Assembly (NCBI GenBank): GCA_932521035.1
Contig: OW051495.1
Coordinates: forward strand, 12,152,001 to 12,216,000
Direction: 5' to 3'
From: Oscheius dolichura
Taxonomy: Eukaryota > Nematoda > Chromadorea > Rhabditida > Rhabditidae
Length of the DNA: 64,000 nucleotides
Below, piece after piece: positions 1 through 11,970 of the stretch. Position 1 is the first letter of the stretch; each line of letters starts with the position of its first letter. The notes below the pieces were generated by a model that was not told where the DNA came from, did not search any database, and saw only the letters and a program-made list of their open reading frames with translations. The position numbers and the translations under genes were made by a program.

Positions 1-1277
1 AAAATCTTGAAAAACACCTCAAACACCGATTTTTCAACGTGCCCCTATCTTTTTGAAACCCTCAAATTCATTCTTCCTCGCCTTGTTATCCAGGATTTCT
101 CTCCAACTTCCAAGGTGTCCGGGGTAATATTTCTACCTAAAACTTGTGCCCTTCTCCTTTCCCAGAACAAAGAAACAACGGCCCCAAAAACAAAGTATAA
201 CAATGAAAATTTGGGTTGTTTTGAGTGAGGTTGGCGGTGTCGGATGATGACTTGTGAACGTCGCTCCCAGTCTATCTTTTCCCTCCGCGAAAGTGGGTTT
301 AGGGGAAGCTCCGCGTCTAGCTCCCTCGGCGTTTAACTCCTTTAGTCTCACACTTCAAACACCTCCCGTCTCCCGGGTAAGGCCTCGGTTTAAGCGTTTT
401 CTACTTATAAGAAGGACGGGAGTTCAATGTCTTTGAAGGGGCCCAGCCCCCGAGAGCGGCGCCTCAGGGTCCAATCCCCCGACCTACCGGGGCTCCAGTT
501 TACTCGATCTACGACCAGCTCTGCCCTTCCGCTCTCTTTCTCCTCCAATGTCGCGGGAGGGACATCACCATTTTCTTTTTAATATTTCTCCAAAACATTA
601 AATATTTTAAAGGGAGCTACCGGCAGTAAAAAATCCTGGTGACAGTGGTGACCCGCCCAACCCTGATTTTCAGGATCTCTTGTTTTTAATTTTTGATCAT
701 CACAAGTTTCATTGATTTCTATTGTTTCTACTAGTTTTCATTGTATTATTTTTTTTTGCTAAATGATCTACATTCGATAGCGGTCTCTTTCTCTTGTTGT
801 TTTATCTTTTCTATTTTGTTTTCTACTGTTTCTAATTGGTAATACATTATTTTTAGATGTACAAGGAAGAAAAAGAAGAAGCGGATTGAGCAGCAAGAGC
901 TCTCCACAAGATGCTCATCAAGTAAGTTTGTTTTCAATAATTATCTTTTTATTTATATATTCTATTTATTTATGGCTTCTATTGCGTTTTCCTGTGTTGA
1001 ATTACCCCAAATAGAGGCGAAGCTCTGCGCAAATTTTTTTTTTTGCGTTCAGGACTAATTATTTTGCTATTTTTGATTTCCTTAATGTTTTCTAATATTT
1101 CTTTTTTAGGATAAGCTTGTCTTCAACTCGGAGAACGACGTACAATATTTTTAGGTCAGTTTATTTGTTAAAAATCATTATTTCGTTATGTTCTTTTTAG
1201 AATCGAACGAAGAAGGATGGAAAACTACAGCTTGCTCAAGAAACGGCTGTTTCGCTTTCGTGATGTTTATTGTGATA
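1..1277. other. intergenic DNA, no gene seen
   Basis: No open frame here has splice signals, a domain or a homologous motif that I can support. The stretch contains AT-rich runs and a GC-richer block around 290-560. It ends at the TA target site of the Tc3-like element. Confidence 0.5.
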
Positions 1278-1487
1278 CAGTCCGCTCAAGAAGTATAAAG
1301 CCACTCAATTTTTGCCGAAAACCCTGCAAAAAGCTGGAGGTGGTGGGTTGAATCATACACCATTCGATAGCCCGTCCTCAAATACCCCTAAACCCAAGAG
1401 ATAACCCGTTTTCCTCCTCAAATGCTAATTTTACACCATTTTTATAAAAAATGGCCAAAAACCGACGGTCAAGAAGTATAAAGCCAC
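1278..1487 (+). repeat. left terminal inverted repeat of the Tc3-like element
   Basis: It begins CAGTCCGCTCAAGAAG and holds the 19-mer TCAAGAAGTATAAAGCCAC twice, at 1286-1304 and 1469-1487. These are the likely transposase-binding sites (inference from IR/DR elements). Confidence 0.93.
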
Positions 1488-1522
1488 ATAACAAAAAAGA
1501 GCTTTATTATGAGGGAAACCCC

Positions 1523-2323
1523 TCAATAACTGGTTTTTCCTCCTTGGGCGACACCGACTTCGAAGAGACGTGTAGGCAAAGACGCGGCGAGTCTGTGGAG
1601 GAGCGGCACATCGAGGTTATGCCACTCTCTAAGAATGGCGGCCTTCAGCTCATTGGTGCTCGCGTACTGCTTTCCGGCGAAGTAGACGCGCCTGACCAGG
1701 ATGCCCCAGAGGTTCTCGATGGGGTTCAGATCCGGACTGCACGGAGGCCAGTCCATCACTGTCACGTTCCTCGCCGCTAGCCACTGTTTAGTGGAGCCAG
1801 TAGTGGCGGTCGCCGTCAGGCCCGTCAAGGTTCCATTTCTTCTCGTCGCTCCAGACCCACTAAAGCCCTCATTTGAGGTTGCTAAAAAGAAATGACCAAC
1901 TTTTAAGAAGACCGTTCCTTGGGTGATGTGTAATTGGGCAAATGCCAGGCACTGCTGCTTATGAGCAGCGGTCAACCGAGGAGCTGTTTTCATTACGGCT
2001 CTGACAATGTTTCCGCTTCTTCTCAGCGAGTCTCGGATAGTGTTATTGCATACATTTAGCGCAAGATCAGTCTTGATCCTTCCAAGAGAAATCTTCTTAT
2101 TGGACGCTGTGCGCTGAATGAGACGATCCTCTCGAGGTGTCAGGATCCGCTTTCTTCCAGACCTCCCCTTTGTGCCGTACCCAGCCTTATCGTTCACATA
2201 ATTATCTACAACTGCGTGACTACGTCCGAGTTTAGTAGCGATTTCTCGGTTGCTGAGGTTGACGTCCTTCCAGGCGTCGATTTTCGCCTTTTCTTCGACA
2301 GAAAGATGTGTACCACGCGGCAT
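1523..2323 (-). pseudogene. Tc3A-like transposase, internally deleted and frame-shifted
   Basis: The 266-codon frame starts MPRGTHLSVEEKAKIDAW and has a paired-type helix-turn-helix (SNREIATKLGRSHAVVDNYV), then a second DNA-binding part (YGTKGRSGRKR) and an RSGNIVR stretch. The C-terminal part has the D-W-P-x-x-S-P-D-L-N-P-I-E-N-L-W-G block that supplies the last acidic residue of the DD34E site. The first catalytic block (SDEKKWNLDGPDG) is present near 1800-1845 but in another frame. The region that should hold the second aspartate is missing, about 60-70 residues short of a typical Tc3 transposase. An active enzyme is therefore not expected. The long plus-strand frame opposite it is a shadow. 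Confidence 0.9.
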
Positions 2324-2409
2324 GAGACAAGACGAACGAGTGGATGCATGTTGGACGATAATGCTACTGTTTTAACGTGTTCACCACCTTGTACATACCA
2401 AACTCAGAG

Positions 2410-2619
2410 GTGGCTTTATACTTCTTGACCGTCGGTTTTTGGCCATTTTTTATAAAAATGGTGTAAAATTAGCATTTGAGGAGGAAAACGGGTTATCTCT
2501 TGGGTTTAGGGGTATTTGAGGACGGGCTATCGAATGGTGTATGATTCAACCCACCACCTCCAGCTTTTTGCATGGTTTTCGGCAAAAATTGAGTGGCTTT
2601 ATACTTCTTGAGCGGACTG
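2410..2619 (-). repeat. right terminal inverted repeat of the Tc3-like element
   Basis: It is the inverted copy of 1278-1487. The 19-mer complement lies at 2410-2428 (inner) and 2593-2611 (outer). Confidence 0.93.
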
Positions 2620-2621
2620 TA

Positions 2622-4001
2622 GTTTTAATGGTTATATAAATAAAGATTATTGTAAAATCAGAAAATAGAGGCAAAAATGGATGAAATAGAAGAAATCCAA
2701 GGCCCAAAAAGTGCGTAAGATCAAAAGCTAATTAAGAAAAACGCGAACTTTCGGACAACCTAGTTCACTTTTCTATAATAATATGCGTTATGTGACCGAA
2801 CTTTTTTTTTGAGCTGAGGAGTTGAGAGTAGGCTCATTCGAACCGATAACTTTTTCTGCGTACGACTGCACTTTTAGATTTTTTTGAAAATGAGGGAGTG
2901 AGGAGGAAGCGAGCTTTTAAATTTCATTTTTTTAAGCCACTTTTTTTTAGCTAGCGTGACGAGAGTAGTGTCATTCGATGGCGTTTCTTGGCCAACGGTC
3001 AAAAATGGTTTCGCTTTTAGTTTTGTCAAAGCCGGGGATTTCGACCAAAACCACCAGAACAGAGAGACTCTAACGCGGAGCCCTGACCCACGCCTACAAC
3101 CCCCGCGTCGGCGGCCGCCGACCGCCGAAGGCGCGGGGTGAGCCTGAAACGCGAGCCCAGGCCCTTGCCCACGAGCATAACTGGGTCAACCTAGTCAGTG
3201 GCTATATTCAGTGAAAGATTCTGTAGTAGTTTTTAGGTAGCCTTTTGTGAAACTTCTGGGGAGCATTCTAGTCCAAATTTGACGAGTGAGAAAAAAAGAA
3301 CCCAGTCTACCTCATCCAAGGAGCCCGCAGCCGGCGTCCCAAATTCTAAATGATTCCTAGAAGGCTCTCCAGTATAGTATTTCAACACAGAAAAACAATT
3401 CCTGTGTGTTTCTGCTAGCGAAAACTTGTCTTTTGTTTCAACTGCCAAAACCTCCCAAAAAATTACAATTACTCTGCCAGCTGTGTGACTTTTCAAAAGC
3501 CTGACCATTTTCTAAGACTTTTAGTTTATCTAGACCAGAAAATTGGATAATCGGTCCTTTTTCCTTTATTTTTTGATGTAGTATTCAGCCACCACTCCTA
3601 ACACTAAACCCCCTGACCTTTATTTCCAAAAAGTAGAAATGATATGAATAAGATTAATCGTTAATATGGCCACAATATTTTTTGTTGTTGAACCTTGTTA
3701 TCCCATTAGAAAAGTGGCAGGTGTAGTTTAAAATGAAACATTGGTGATCTTTACCTTTCGCCCAATGTTCGCCCAGTGTATCGCCTTTTCCCGTGGATAT
3801 CAAGGCGGTTGGCGCATCTGCCCCTTGAATACCAAGAACTTCCCCGAACCATTGACTCTTCCGATCTTCTGAAACTCATTCTGTAGCAAATTGTTTGCAG
3901 TTTCCCTCTTCGGCGGAGAGTCGAAGCATACATCGTGTCTATCAAAGCATAAGAAGAAGCTTAAAAGGAGTAAAATTCTATTTACCCGTAGCCACTGATT
4001 C
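2622..4001. other. intergenic DNA between transposon and SRH gene
   Basis: No supported gene. A minus-strand frame at 3800-4039 has no recognisable domain and overlaps the first exon of the receptor on the other strand. The stretch should contain the promoter of the SRH gene. Confidence 0.5.
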
Positions 4002-5586
4002 ATGGACCCGTTGGGTACGAACTTCTCTCTGTGTTCCACCGATGAAGAGCTGAAAAATGGGTTTCTTATTTTGGAAAGGGTTTTATTCTTTGTAAGTTTT
4101 ACTGTACGGTCTCATATGGAAAATTATTGCTTCGAAAATTCGGTACTTGCCCCAAAACATCTTATTGTACCCTGAAAATGAGCTAAAGAGGTCCACATTT
4201 CGACTGATTCCTACAATAACCCCCTTTCCTTTTCCAGGTAGGACTCCCCATCAATATCACCGGTCTCTGGTGTATTGTCTGTGATAAAACAACCCGGATC
4301 AAATGGATCCTATTCAACTGTCAGATGTGGTTCTTCATGAGCGATATTCTCATATCCATTCTAGCCGTTCCCATGTTCCTCTTGCCCTTTGCAGGCTACT
4401 ATTCTCTAGGCTTCTTTACATATCTTGGAGTGCCTATTATTGTTCAATTTGACCTGTATTTTACATCATTGGGAGGTATTTCCCCCGTTTTCTTCCAAGA
4501 TATCAAAAATTACAGTAACCGCCGTTTCCATTCTTCATTTATTCTTTCACCGTCATCAGACAATAGTCCCAAGGAGTCATAAACTCTCACTCCGGCCTTT
4601 ATATCGAGTATTTTTCATCGTTCTAGTCTATCTCACCTTCGGAAGCGTCGCACTCGTGATAAATATCTTTATAGTCAACGATAATATGAAAGCACTGAAG
4701 GATAATGCTTCTGTAAGGACAAACACTATCCATTTTAAAATTTCTTCCAGGAATTTTCATGCTTTTACCCTGAACTATTCTTCGAAGATACAGTGATCTT
4801 GCAATTTGATATGTTTCTACCTATCGCCCTGTATTTTCTGATTATGAGCAGTATTTGGGCAGCTCTCATCCTTTTCTTGGTAAGTAGGGAAAGATTGTGT
4901 TCCTGTGAACGTAACCACCATATTTCGTAAGAGACTTGCCAGAATGAGAGAAATATAGCCGATTTGCAGCAGAGCGCGGTTACTTTCCTAAAATGAAGGG
5001 CTCTTGATTACTGTAGCCCTAAAATTACGGGGCCTGTTCTTATTAACCCCAGTTACCGACAGTATACAAAATAATTAAGAATTGGTTAATTTCCAGGTTA
5101 CGGACTCATTCCGCTCCTTACACAGGGAGAACAGAACCCTGTCTGTAACTACCAAGGCCCAAGTCCGTCGCTCCCTCCGAAGTATCGTCCTCCAAATCTC
5201 GATTTCCCTAATTTTCATGATTTCTCCAGTGGGAATCATGTGTTATTTGCTTTCGTTTAAAGTTTATAACAGGGGTAAGTCATAGTCACCCTTCTGCGTG
5301 GGAATTACTTATTCCAGTAGCTTGTTATCTAGCCGTATCAATAGGTTCACTTCACGCTTCGATGGGAACCATAGCAGGCATCTTATCTAACCAACAATAT
5401 AGATGCAGGATTAGGGGAGTGTTCAGAAGGAAAGGTAAGGAACATACTAATAGAAAAACCTTCAATTTAAAAGTTAAGGATCTATCTCGGCTACACAGTT
5501 ATGGACAGCCAGTGCTTCCAAGAATCTGCCTGCTTCCCAATGACTCCCAATTTTTTAGAAAGATAATTTCATGGGGTTTTAAATAA
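4002..5586 (+). CDS. serpentine chemoreceptor, class H (SRH)
   Basis: Six exons (4002-4091, 4238-4475, 4516-4712, 4751-4879, 5097-5274, 5318-5586) join in phase to a 366-residue seven-transmembrane protein. Exon 1 gives MDPL...CSTDEEL. Exon 2 gives the SRH-like first loop (GLWCIVC, then a long TM2 with IKWILFNCQMW and PFAGYYSLGF). Exon 3 has the sVsIlhLFFHRH block that ends TM3. Exon 5 carries the charged third loop (RSLHREN...AQVRRSLRSIVLQI). Exon 6 gives SLHASMGTIAGILSNQQYR, the typical end of TM7. This nematode family acts in ciliated sensory neurons as putative chemosensory G-protein-coupled receptors; the ligand is unknown. The C-terminal tail after the YR motif is basic. A further intron in that tail is possible at GTAAGG near 5435. 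Confidence 0.88.
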
Positions 5587-5910
5587 ATATTTAAAATTAC
5601 GAAGTCATAAAGCTCTCAAAATCGTCATTAAATTTGGAACGATGTGTCATTCCAGGCCTCCCAGTCAGCTGAACTTTCCCTCTCTCTTGTCAACAACAAC
5701 AACTAAACGTTCTCTTCTCAAGTGTTTATTTGCCCGCTTGCCAGCTGTCCGCCCGGCTCTTCTCTCTTCTTTCTGCCCTTCCAACTCTACATTCTCATGC
5801 GTAAACATGTTTGTTCCCTTTTGATCAGATGGGCTCCCGCCCCAATTGGTCTTGTTTATTTTTCCGCCCTCCCATTCTGTCCTCGTTTTATCACCTTTTC
5901 TCGACGAAAT
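5587..5910. other. intergenic; upstream region of the START gene
   Basis: The stretch is pyrimidine-rich. No separate gene is seen and no clear TATA box was identified. Confidence 0.45.
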
Positions 5911-7167
5911 ATGTCTTTTACACTTCACGATGTTACGGATACTCTTCCTAAAGGATTTGAGAAGGTAAGCTCTAACTTTTTATGTATCGGAATTGGTAAA
6001 TTACAGTATGCCAAGGCGTTAGAGCAAGTTGGAAGGACGTTACAAGAAGTTGAAGCAATTTTTGAAGAACCAGGTTATGAACAACGAGAAGGGTGGAAAA
6101 AGGTATCGATTTCTACTTATTTTCAATTCTAAAATGGAAATTTTAGGATGAATCTAATAGAGAAGGAGATACAGTATATGCCCGGGATACTCCTCGGGGA
6201 AAAATGGTCACAATCTCTGTAAGTTTTGGCTTATTTTCTCCTTTTTCCCGCTCTTTTTCGTTCATTCTCACCTCTTTTCACAGCTGTTTTTGTTGTCTGC
6301 CGCTGTCACTCGGCCAGAGAAACCACGAAAACAATACCCTCGAGGAGGGGATCAAAAGATCAATGTTCTCTCCATTTCAACACCTCCTTTTCAGTCAGAA
6401 CTCCCAGGAAGCCCGAAATTTGTCATGGGAATGGCTTGGGACCATGTTCCGGAACTCCCAAATTGGAATGATAATATCAGCAACGCGGCGGTGATTGACA
6501 AACCGACGGAACATTTTGACATTGTTAGGGTGATCCTCATTTCTCTCGTTTCTTTTAAACAGAAGGTTACAGTATGCTAGTAAAACTATCCTGATCGTTT
6601 CGGGGAGGGATTTTGTCACGGCGAGGATGTATCGAAAAGTTGGAGACGGATACATAATGGCAGCGAAGAGTGTGAATCTTTCGGAGGAAGATGCACCCGA
6701 ACAGGAAGGAAAAGAAAGGTAAGATACCCCAAGTTTTATTATAAAAACTACCGAAAGTTAGAATTTTTGGAAACAGGACCCACAACGAATGTGTGCGTTG
6801 AGAACGAGGTCTTTCAAGACCTGGAAACGGGGTTCCTGGCTTCCTGACAGGGTTTTTTGAACCGAAGATGTTTTAAAAATATGAAACGGAGTCTGTTTTA
6901 TGAGCATTGACTGTTTCCAGAGGTGACATAGTCATGGCTGGTGGTCGCTTCCGCCCGCATCCCGACAAGAAGAACACAACAATCAGTGACGTTGTAACCA
7001 TCCCCGATCTCAAAGGAATGCTTCCCAAATTTATGGTAGATCAGGTAATTATCGTACTATCCGAAGTTCTTTATGAAAAATTCCAGATCATAGGGAAAAT
7101 TGTCCTAAAAGAACAGGTAACCAATCGAAACCATTTAGTCGATGTCGTAGAAGGTGAGAAAGGATAA
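5911..7167 (+). CDS. START-domain (StAR-like) lipid-transfer protein
   Basis: Seven exons (5911-5964, 6007-6102, 6147-6218, about 6284-6529, 6573-6718, 6921-7044, 7087-7167) give about 272 residues starting MSFTLHDVTDTLPKGF. The START fold is shown by WDHVPELPNWNDNI, HFDIVRYASKTILIVSGRDF, the RMYRKVGDGYIMAAKSV strand and the DLKGMLPKFMVDQI C-terminal helix. The last is close to the D-L-K-G-W-L-P-K block of StAR and STARD3. There is no signal peptide or membrane segment, so a soluble cytosolic sterol or phospholipid carrier is likely, with the lipid unknown. The acceptor of exon 4 is the least certain point: CAG at 6281-6283 keeps the correct frame but gives a hydrophobic LFLLSAA start that could be trimmed by another acceptor. 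Confidence 0.85.
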
Positions 7168-7855
7168 CAAATCTTCATTGTTCTTCCATTTTTTTTTCTA
7201 ATAAATAAGCTATGTTCTTGAGTATCCCAGATGGTCAGAGGTTCATGACGATTTCACCAAAGACCTAAAAATTGAATAAGCCAAGCTTTGTTTATCCTCC
7301 TTACCATAAGTTGATAAGCTCCTTCTTTGGCGCAGATTTCGTCATAACTCCTATTTGCTGGTGTATTTTTAATACTCCTGAAATTAGCGGATCTACTCTT
7401 GTTGATGTGTTATGATAAGTGCAATGAGCTCTTTAGGATAAGCCGTGTGTTCAAAATCAGGGCATGCAATACATTCGAGTACGGCTATTTTAGGAAAGAG
7501 AAGGTGTGACTGGTTAATTTTAGCCGTAAATTAGTCTAACAGTGATCTAAAATAGTGGAAAAACCTAAATATTTCTTAAAAATGACCTCGAAATCTCTAG
7601 GACCGGCAGCAAAAACAATTTACAGTCAAATTTAGCCGGCATGTACCGTATCCTGCCGAAGTACCTATTTCAATTTCATGTCTAGCCTACTGTAAATTAA
7701 AAGTATGGAGGTATATATAGGAATAGAAGATATAGAATAAAACAGTTTATTACTGTATCTCCTTACGTTGATCGCTGTAGGGAGATAGTCTTTGTCGGTT
7801 GTCCTGTCTCCACTGGGTCATATTTATTGCATCCTAAAATATGGTTTCATTATCC
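7168..7855. other. intergenic between convergent START and STR genes
   Basis: The 3' ends of a plus-strand and a minus-strand gene face each other here. I see no coding signal. Confidence 0.5.
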
Positions 7856-9111
7856 TCAAATCGTTTTAAACCTACGTATGAATTGTAATATCTTCCGTCT
7901 ATAGTCCCGTATACAAATAAGTGGGACAATCGGATCCACGACCTTCGTAATGGTAAGGAAGAGCGGGAACATGCTGCTCATTGGACCAATTGTGACGTTA
8001 TCTTCCCATAAGGGGAAAGTAAGCACGAACATTGACGGCAAGTGAGTCAGGAAAACAGGAACAACCGTCTAAAAATACTAGAAATTATCGAGGAAACTTT
8101 GATCTACCTGAAGGAGCAAGGCGATGAACAATTGTCTCTCCAGCGCTACATTGACATGTTGTTGGGCAGCTTGCATCTTCCGGATCGTTTTCCAAATTCT
8201 CCAACTACAAAAGGCCACAACTATAGCGGAGCCAAAGACGCCGATGTAGTGGACAAGAAGAGCTAGGAGACCAACTATTGAGAAGGCTCCTTCTAGGGTC
8301 TGGAAATGGTGTTCAGTGGAGAAGGAATGGACTTACAGTAAGACGGATTACATAGTAACCAATGGTTCTGTTAGCCTCTATATCGAAGAACTCCTTGACC
8401 TCGTTCAGGACCTTCTGAAATAGGAAAAATATTGGTTGCTACCGTATCCTCAAAGTTTAGCGGGCAACCTGATTGAGACCTGCTGGCCAAAATGTAGGGT
8501 CTCGCAACGAATTCAACGACTGTATGAAGTATACCTACCGCAGAGGGTTCATCATAAGGACACAAATATAGAGAACATATCATACATAAAACAACATAGA
8601 AAATAATAGCCAAAACAATAACTCTTCGTATCCAGCGATTCATTTTTATAGCCGCCACCCATTGCGACCTAAAAGTGATACTGTAACTCCTCCGCTTCAT
8701 CCACAACTCACTTGCACAGTACCACATACCGGTACATAAAATGAAGAATAATAAATCCCAGCCAAATTTCGTACATCATACAATACAGTATGGGACCGAG
8801 TTTGGCGAATTCCGTATTTGCCAAGACTCCATAAGAGGTGAATTCAATCCAAGTTCGATCGGAGATTGAATGCATCTGAACTCTTCTTCTCCATAAATTG
8901 ACTTGGAAATGGTAGTCACCGGCATGCCAATGAGACAAACAATAGCAAACAAGGCCTCAAAGATGGTGAACGCATTCATAATGTACTTATAGTTGCCCAT
9001 CTTCGTCTTCTTGGAACTCCAGATAATAACAAGGAGAATACTATTGAAGACAACGGCTGTCGCTGTCAGGCAGCATTGGGTTATAAGGAGGACGAGAATA
9101 GGCGTCTTCAT
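7856..9111 (-). CDS. serpentine chemoreceptor, STR/SRJ class
   Basis: Six exons read on the minus strand (9111-8920, 8875-8712, 8668-8539, 8414-8337, 8299-8108, 8068-7856) join in phase to 322 residues. A 44-nt intron at 8919-8876 is needed to pass from FAIVCLIGMP to MHSISDRTW; without it the frame runs into nonsense. Family marks are GNYKYIMNAF after TM1, IILHFMYRYV at the end of TM3, the DIEANRTIGYYV loop, QAAQQHVNVALERQLFIALLLQ before TM6 and DPIVPLICIRDYRRKI at the end of TM7. These match the STR superfamily of nematode chemoreceptors. The ligand is unknown. I cannot separate str from srj with confidence. Confidence 0.88.
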
Positions 9112-11836
9112 TTCTAAATAGACTGCTTATTTTTCTGGAAGTATCCTTTTGAAAAGAAGAAGAGGACGAGCCTGGGGACTTTCCAGAGCCTTTTGTTTTT
9201 CAATTCCGGTTTTTCTGCAGAGGGGTTTTGCGTAAATAATGAGATTTATAATTAGCTCTCTTAAACATAAATAATAAATTCCTTGACTCTTTTGGTCATT
9301 TGGATGTCTGATGAAGGAGCAATAAACGCGGGAAAGAAAGGGAGGGAGAGGGGGAGAGGGCGTCTAGACCTCGGGTTAAGAGAGTCCACCTCTGAAGTCC
9401 CCTGGCTATAAAAGTAAGAGGGTGGGAGCCTCGAAAAGCGGGTTAGTAGTGCAGAAATGGGCCTAGAGAAGACGAAATTTTTTTGCTCTTTCATATTTTT
9501 TGAAATAAATAGCCAAAAAAGGAGGGGATCAGGGTGAAATTTATTTATTTTTAACAAGAGATAAGGTTCGTTTTTTGATGCGCATGTCGCGCATATGTTT
9601 GCTTCAAATTCTGAACAAAATCTGCGTCATCTTTTGAGCCTTTTCATTATTCTGTACGAACCGTGATATTTCTATATTTGATATTTCGGAGAAGGAAAGA
9701 TTCTTTTCATCCTAGAAAAACTGCAAAAAATTGGGGAAGAAGTCTTTCAGACGCGCGACTAATTAGCCCGTTCTCTGGAAATAGGAAATAGAAGTAGATT
9801 CCGGGAAAAACGAAAAGCGGAGGAGGAGAAGATAAACAGGTGCTTTTGGGGATGGAAGTGAATTGTTCAGTTGCGTACCCAAAAAAGAATCCGCAGAGGA
9901 GAGATCCCATGAACCATTTTTACCAGAAGGAAGGAACTGGGCAAGAGGCTTTGGTCCTCAGAAATCTAGAGGGAATCACCAGCCTTCTGGGAGCTAGGGC
10001 TACAGGCAACGGAAAGATTATGCGGTGTGAATGAGCTCCAAATCTGCTCATGTGTTTCATTTTACAAATGGGTATTTCGTACCCCCTCCCCTCTGCCTGT
10101 TAATCCGTCTCTCTGTCTCTCTCCCTCACACCCTCGACAGAAAGAAGCTTAGCCGACAGAGGGGGGCTACGCAGAGTAATCCACCACATATATCGTCACA
10201 TGAAGAAAAAAGATGCTTATAGTAAGAGAGAGGGATATGGAATGATTAGCTGATGGACAGGAACGCGAGTGAAATAATCACAAGGCAGATGGTACCTGAT
10301 CTTCTTATGACAGCTGGGCAGCTAAGCTCCGCCAAGTCTCCCAGTGGTGGCAGGCGGAGGTGTTAGATGATTGGGAAGCGGAGTCTGGATTAGGCGGTAG
10401 TGTGACTGTCTGGGATATCAAAGGAAATCAGACAACAGGACACAAACGAGGGAGGAGCGAGTAATAGCTCTCGATTTCTCCCAGTTAAACTTCTAATGGA
10501 TTTTGGACGATGAACCTTCAACTTCCAAATAAACGGACAATCGGATAAGTGCAACTCCCCCGAACATTCCCTTTTAAATATTCTAGTCTCTTTATATATT
10601 CGATTCTGTATGGGGGTTAATTTTTCGAAGAAGAGATTAATCGGGAAAAACATCAACACTTTAACGTTTAAAAATTTTCGGTTACTAGATATATCAGTCA
10701 AATACAGGTACTAGAGGATGAATTAGCAAGCTGGAGACAAAAACAGGGGACTTCTTGATTCATAAATATGTGTGATTTCCGAAACATAAGAGAAAAGTGG
10801 AGCATAATTCCCGTGTCATGGATTACCACATGGGAAAATAGAGCGAGTGGGGGAAAAGAGGAAGAACCACAATGTGCTCTATCCTTCGAGGGGCTGTCTT
10901 TAAATTTCCTGAAAAATCGGCCGCCCCTTTTCTTGGCTGCACCCGGACCTGTAGACAAAATTCATAGATCTCTAGCGATTCTTATAATGGAGAGGATGTT
11001 ATTCAAAGGGGGAAGGGGAGTTTTTAATGAATGGTAGCTGTTCGAAGAACGTTTATCAAGAAACAACACACTATCTTCCCTGGGGGAGCAGGCGAGCAGA
11101 CCAAGGGCACTTCCTTGTATAGTGAAAACGGTTTCCAGGAAATAGATGAGGATTTGCAGAACTGGCTAGCTCTACAGGGGGCAGGTTTTAATTCTTACTG
11201 GCGGTATGAACCTTGGGAAAGGTTAAAATGGTAAAAAAATCTGTGGTTGTCTAACTGTGGCTGGGTTTTATGGAAAAGAGAAATAGTACCCAGGAGAGTC
11301 GCTCCCTCTCCCACTCAATCCACTGATCCATACTTCCTCTTTTCAAACTGGGAGCATTCGCGCCCAGTGACCAAAGTGCGTGGCGATCTTTCTCATAATG
11401 CCTAATCCGACAAATAATACACCCATGTAAGCCGCACTCTCGCCTGATGTCTGTCAAGAGAGTGTAGACTGTTCTCTCCTTCTAAACGCTGTGCTTATTC
11501 CCAAAAAATGACCGAAGATTCAGATCAGAAGACAGCTAAAAATATAATTCTTAGGCGACAGTTTATAAAATTTCGAAGGAAGAGTGTGGAACATTTCAGA
11601 GGGAGTCTCCTTGTTGCTGTCGGTTTTCGTTCGTTCACGCCGTATTTCCCGGTGGCGAAGAGCGGGCCCTAGATAGCTCTCATATCTGAATATATAAAGC
11701 TAGAAAGAATCACGTTTTATGACAAAGACAAACATTTATCACAACAGATCGTACCGGTAATCTCAATAAATCAAACAAAAAAGTAAATAAATAAATAACA
11801 ACTAAAAAATTGGTGGAGAATGGAGAAATAAGGGAT
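9112..11836. other. intergenic DNA, no gene supported
   Basis: About 2.7 kb with only short frames lacking splice support. One copy of the 14-mer TTGTCTAACTGTGG lies at 11247-11260. The stretch includes the promoter side of the STR receptor and the 3' side of the CRELD gene. Confidence 0.45.
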
Positions 11837-11970
11837 TCAAAGCTCCTCCTTTGGTTCTGGTTCGGTTGGAGTGTCGGGAGCTTCTGTGTCTTCCGCCTCT
11901 TCCCCTTCAGAGTCATCATAATCGTCTTCTTCTGATGATTTATCGGGCTCTGTTTTGTTCTTTGTCATCG
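11837..11970 (-). CDS. crld-1: alternative last exon: luminal CRELD end with KEEL
   Basis: It has a TTTTCAG acceptor and phase 1, and gives 43 codons, [20 protein letters not shown] and an acidic, proline-rich run that ends PKEEL. KEEL is a KDEL-type ER retrieval end. The exon lies 395 bp beyond the stop of the membrane exon and would give a soluble ER-lumen isoform. Confidence 0.8.

Larger units (their letters stand above)
1278..2619. mobile_element. Tc3-like Tc1/mariner DNA transposon, internally deleted
   Basis: A 1342-bp element is flanked by the TA target duplication expected for this superfamily (1276-1277 and 2620-2621). Its ends are long terminal inverted repeats of 210 bp (1278-1487 and 2410-2619); I found one mismatch in the parts compared. 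Each repeat carries two direct copies of a 19-mer, one outer and one inner, as in IR/DR-type elements. The single minus-strand transposase frame resembles Tc3A at both ends but lacks its middle, so the copy is probably non-autonomous. The nearly perfect ends suggest recent mobilisation by a transposase supplied in trans (inference). Confidence 0.93.

Noticed and set aside
1451-1780. 109-codon plus-strand frame in the Tc3-like element
   Set aside because: It lies antisense to the transposase and partly within the terminal repeat; its N-terminus is only the repeat sequence.
2830-2850. tRNA-like B-box on the minus strand (GGTTCGAATGA)
   Set aside because: No T-stem pairing and no A-box at the right distance. 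The similar GATTCGAAC near 59522 is inside the SRA coding exon.
3800-4039. 79-codon minus-strand frame MEHREKFVPNGSMNQW...
   Set aside because: It overlaps exon 1 of the SRH gene on the other strand, has no recognisable domain, and any splice I tried breaks the frame.
8876-8902. A 27-nt intron alternative in the STR receptor
   Set aside because: The 44-nt intron from 8919 keeps phase 0 and the family motif; the 27-nt version shifts frame.
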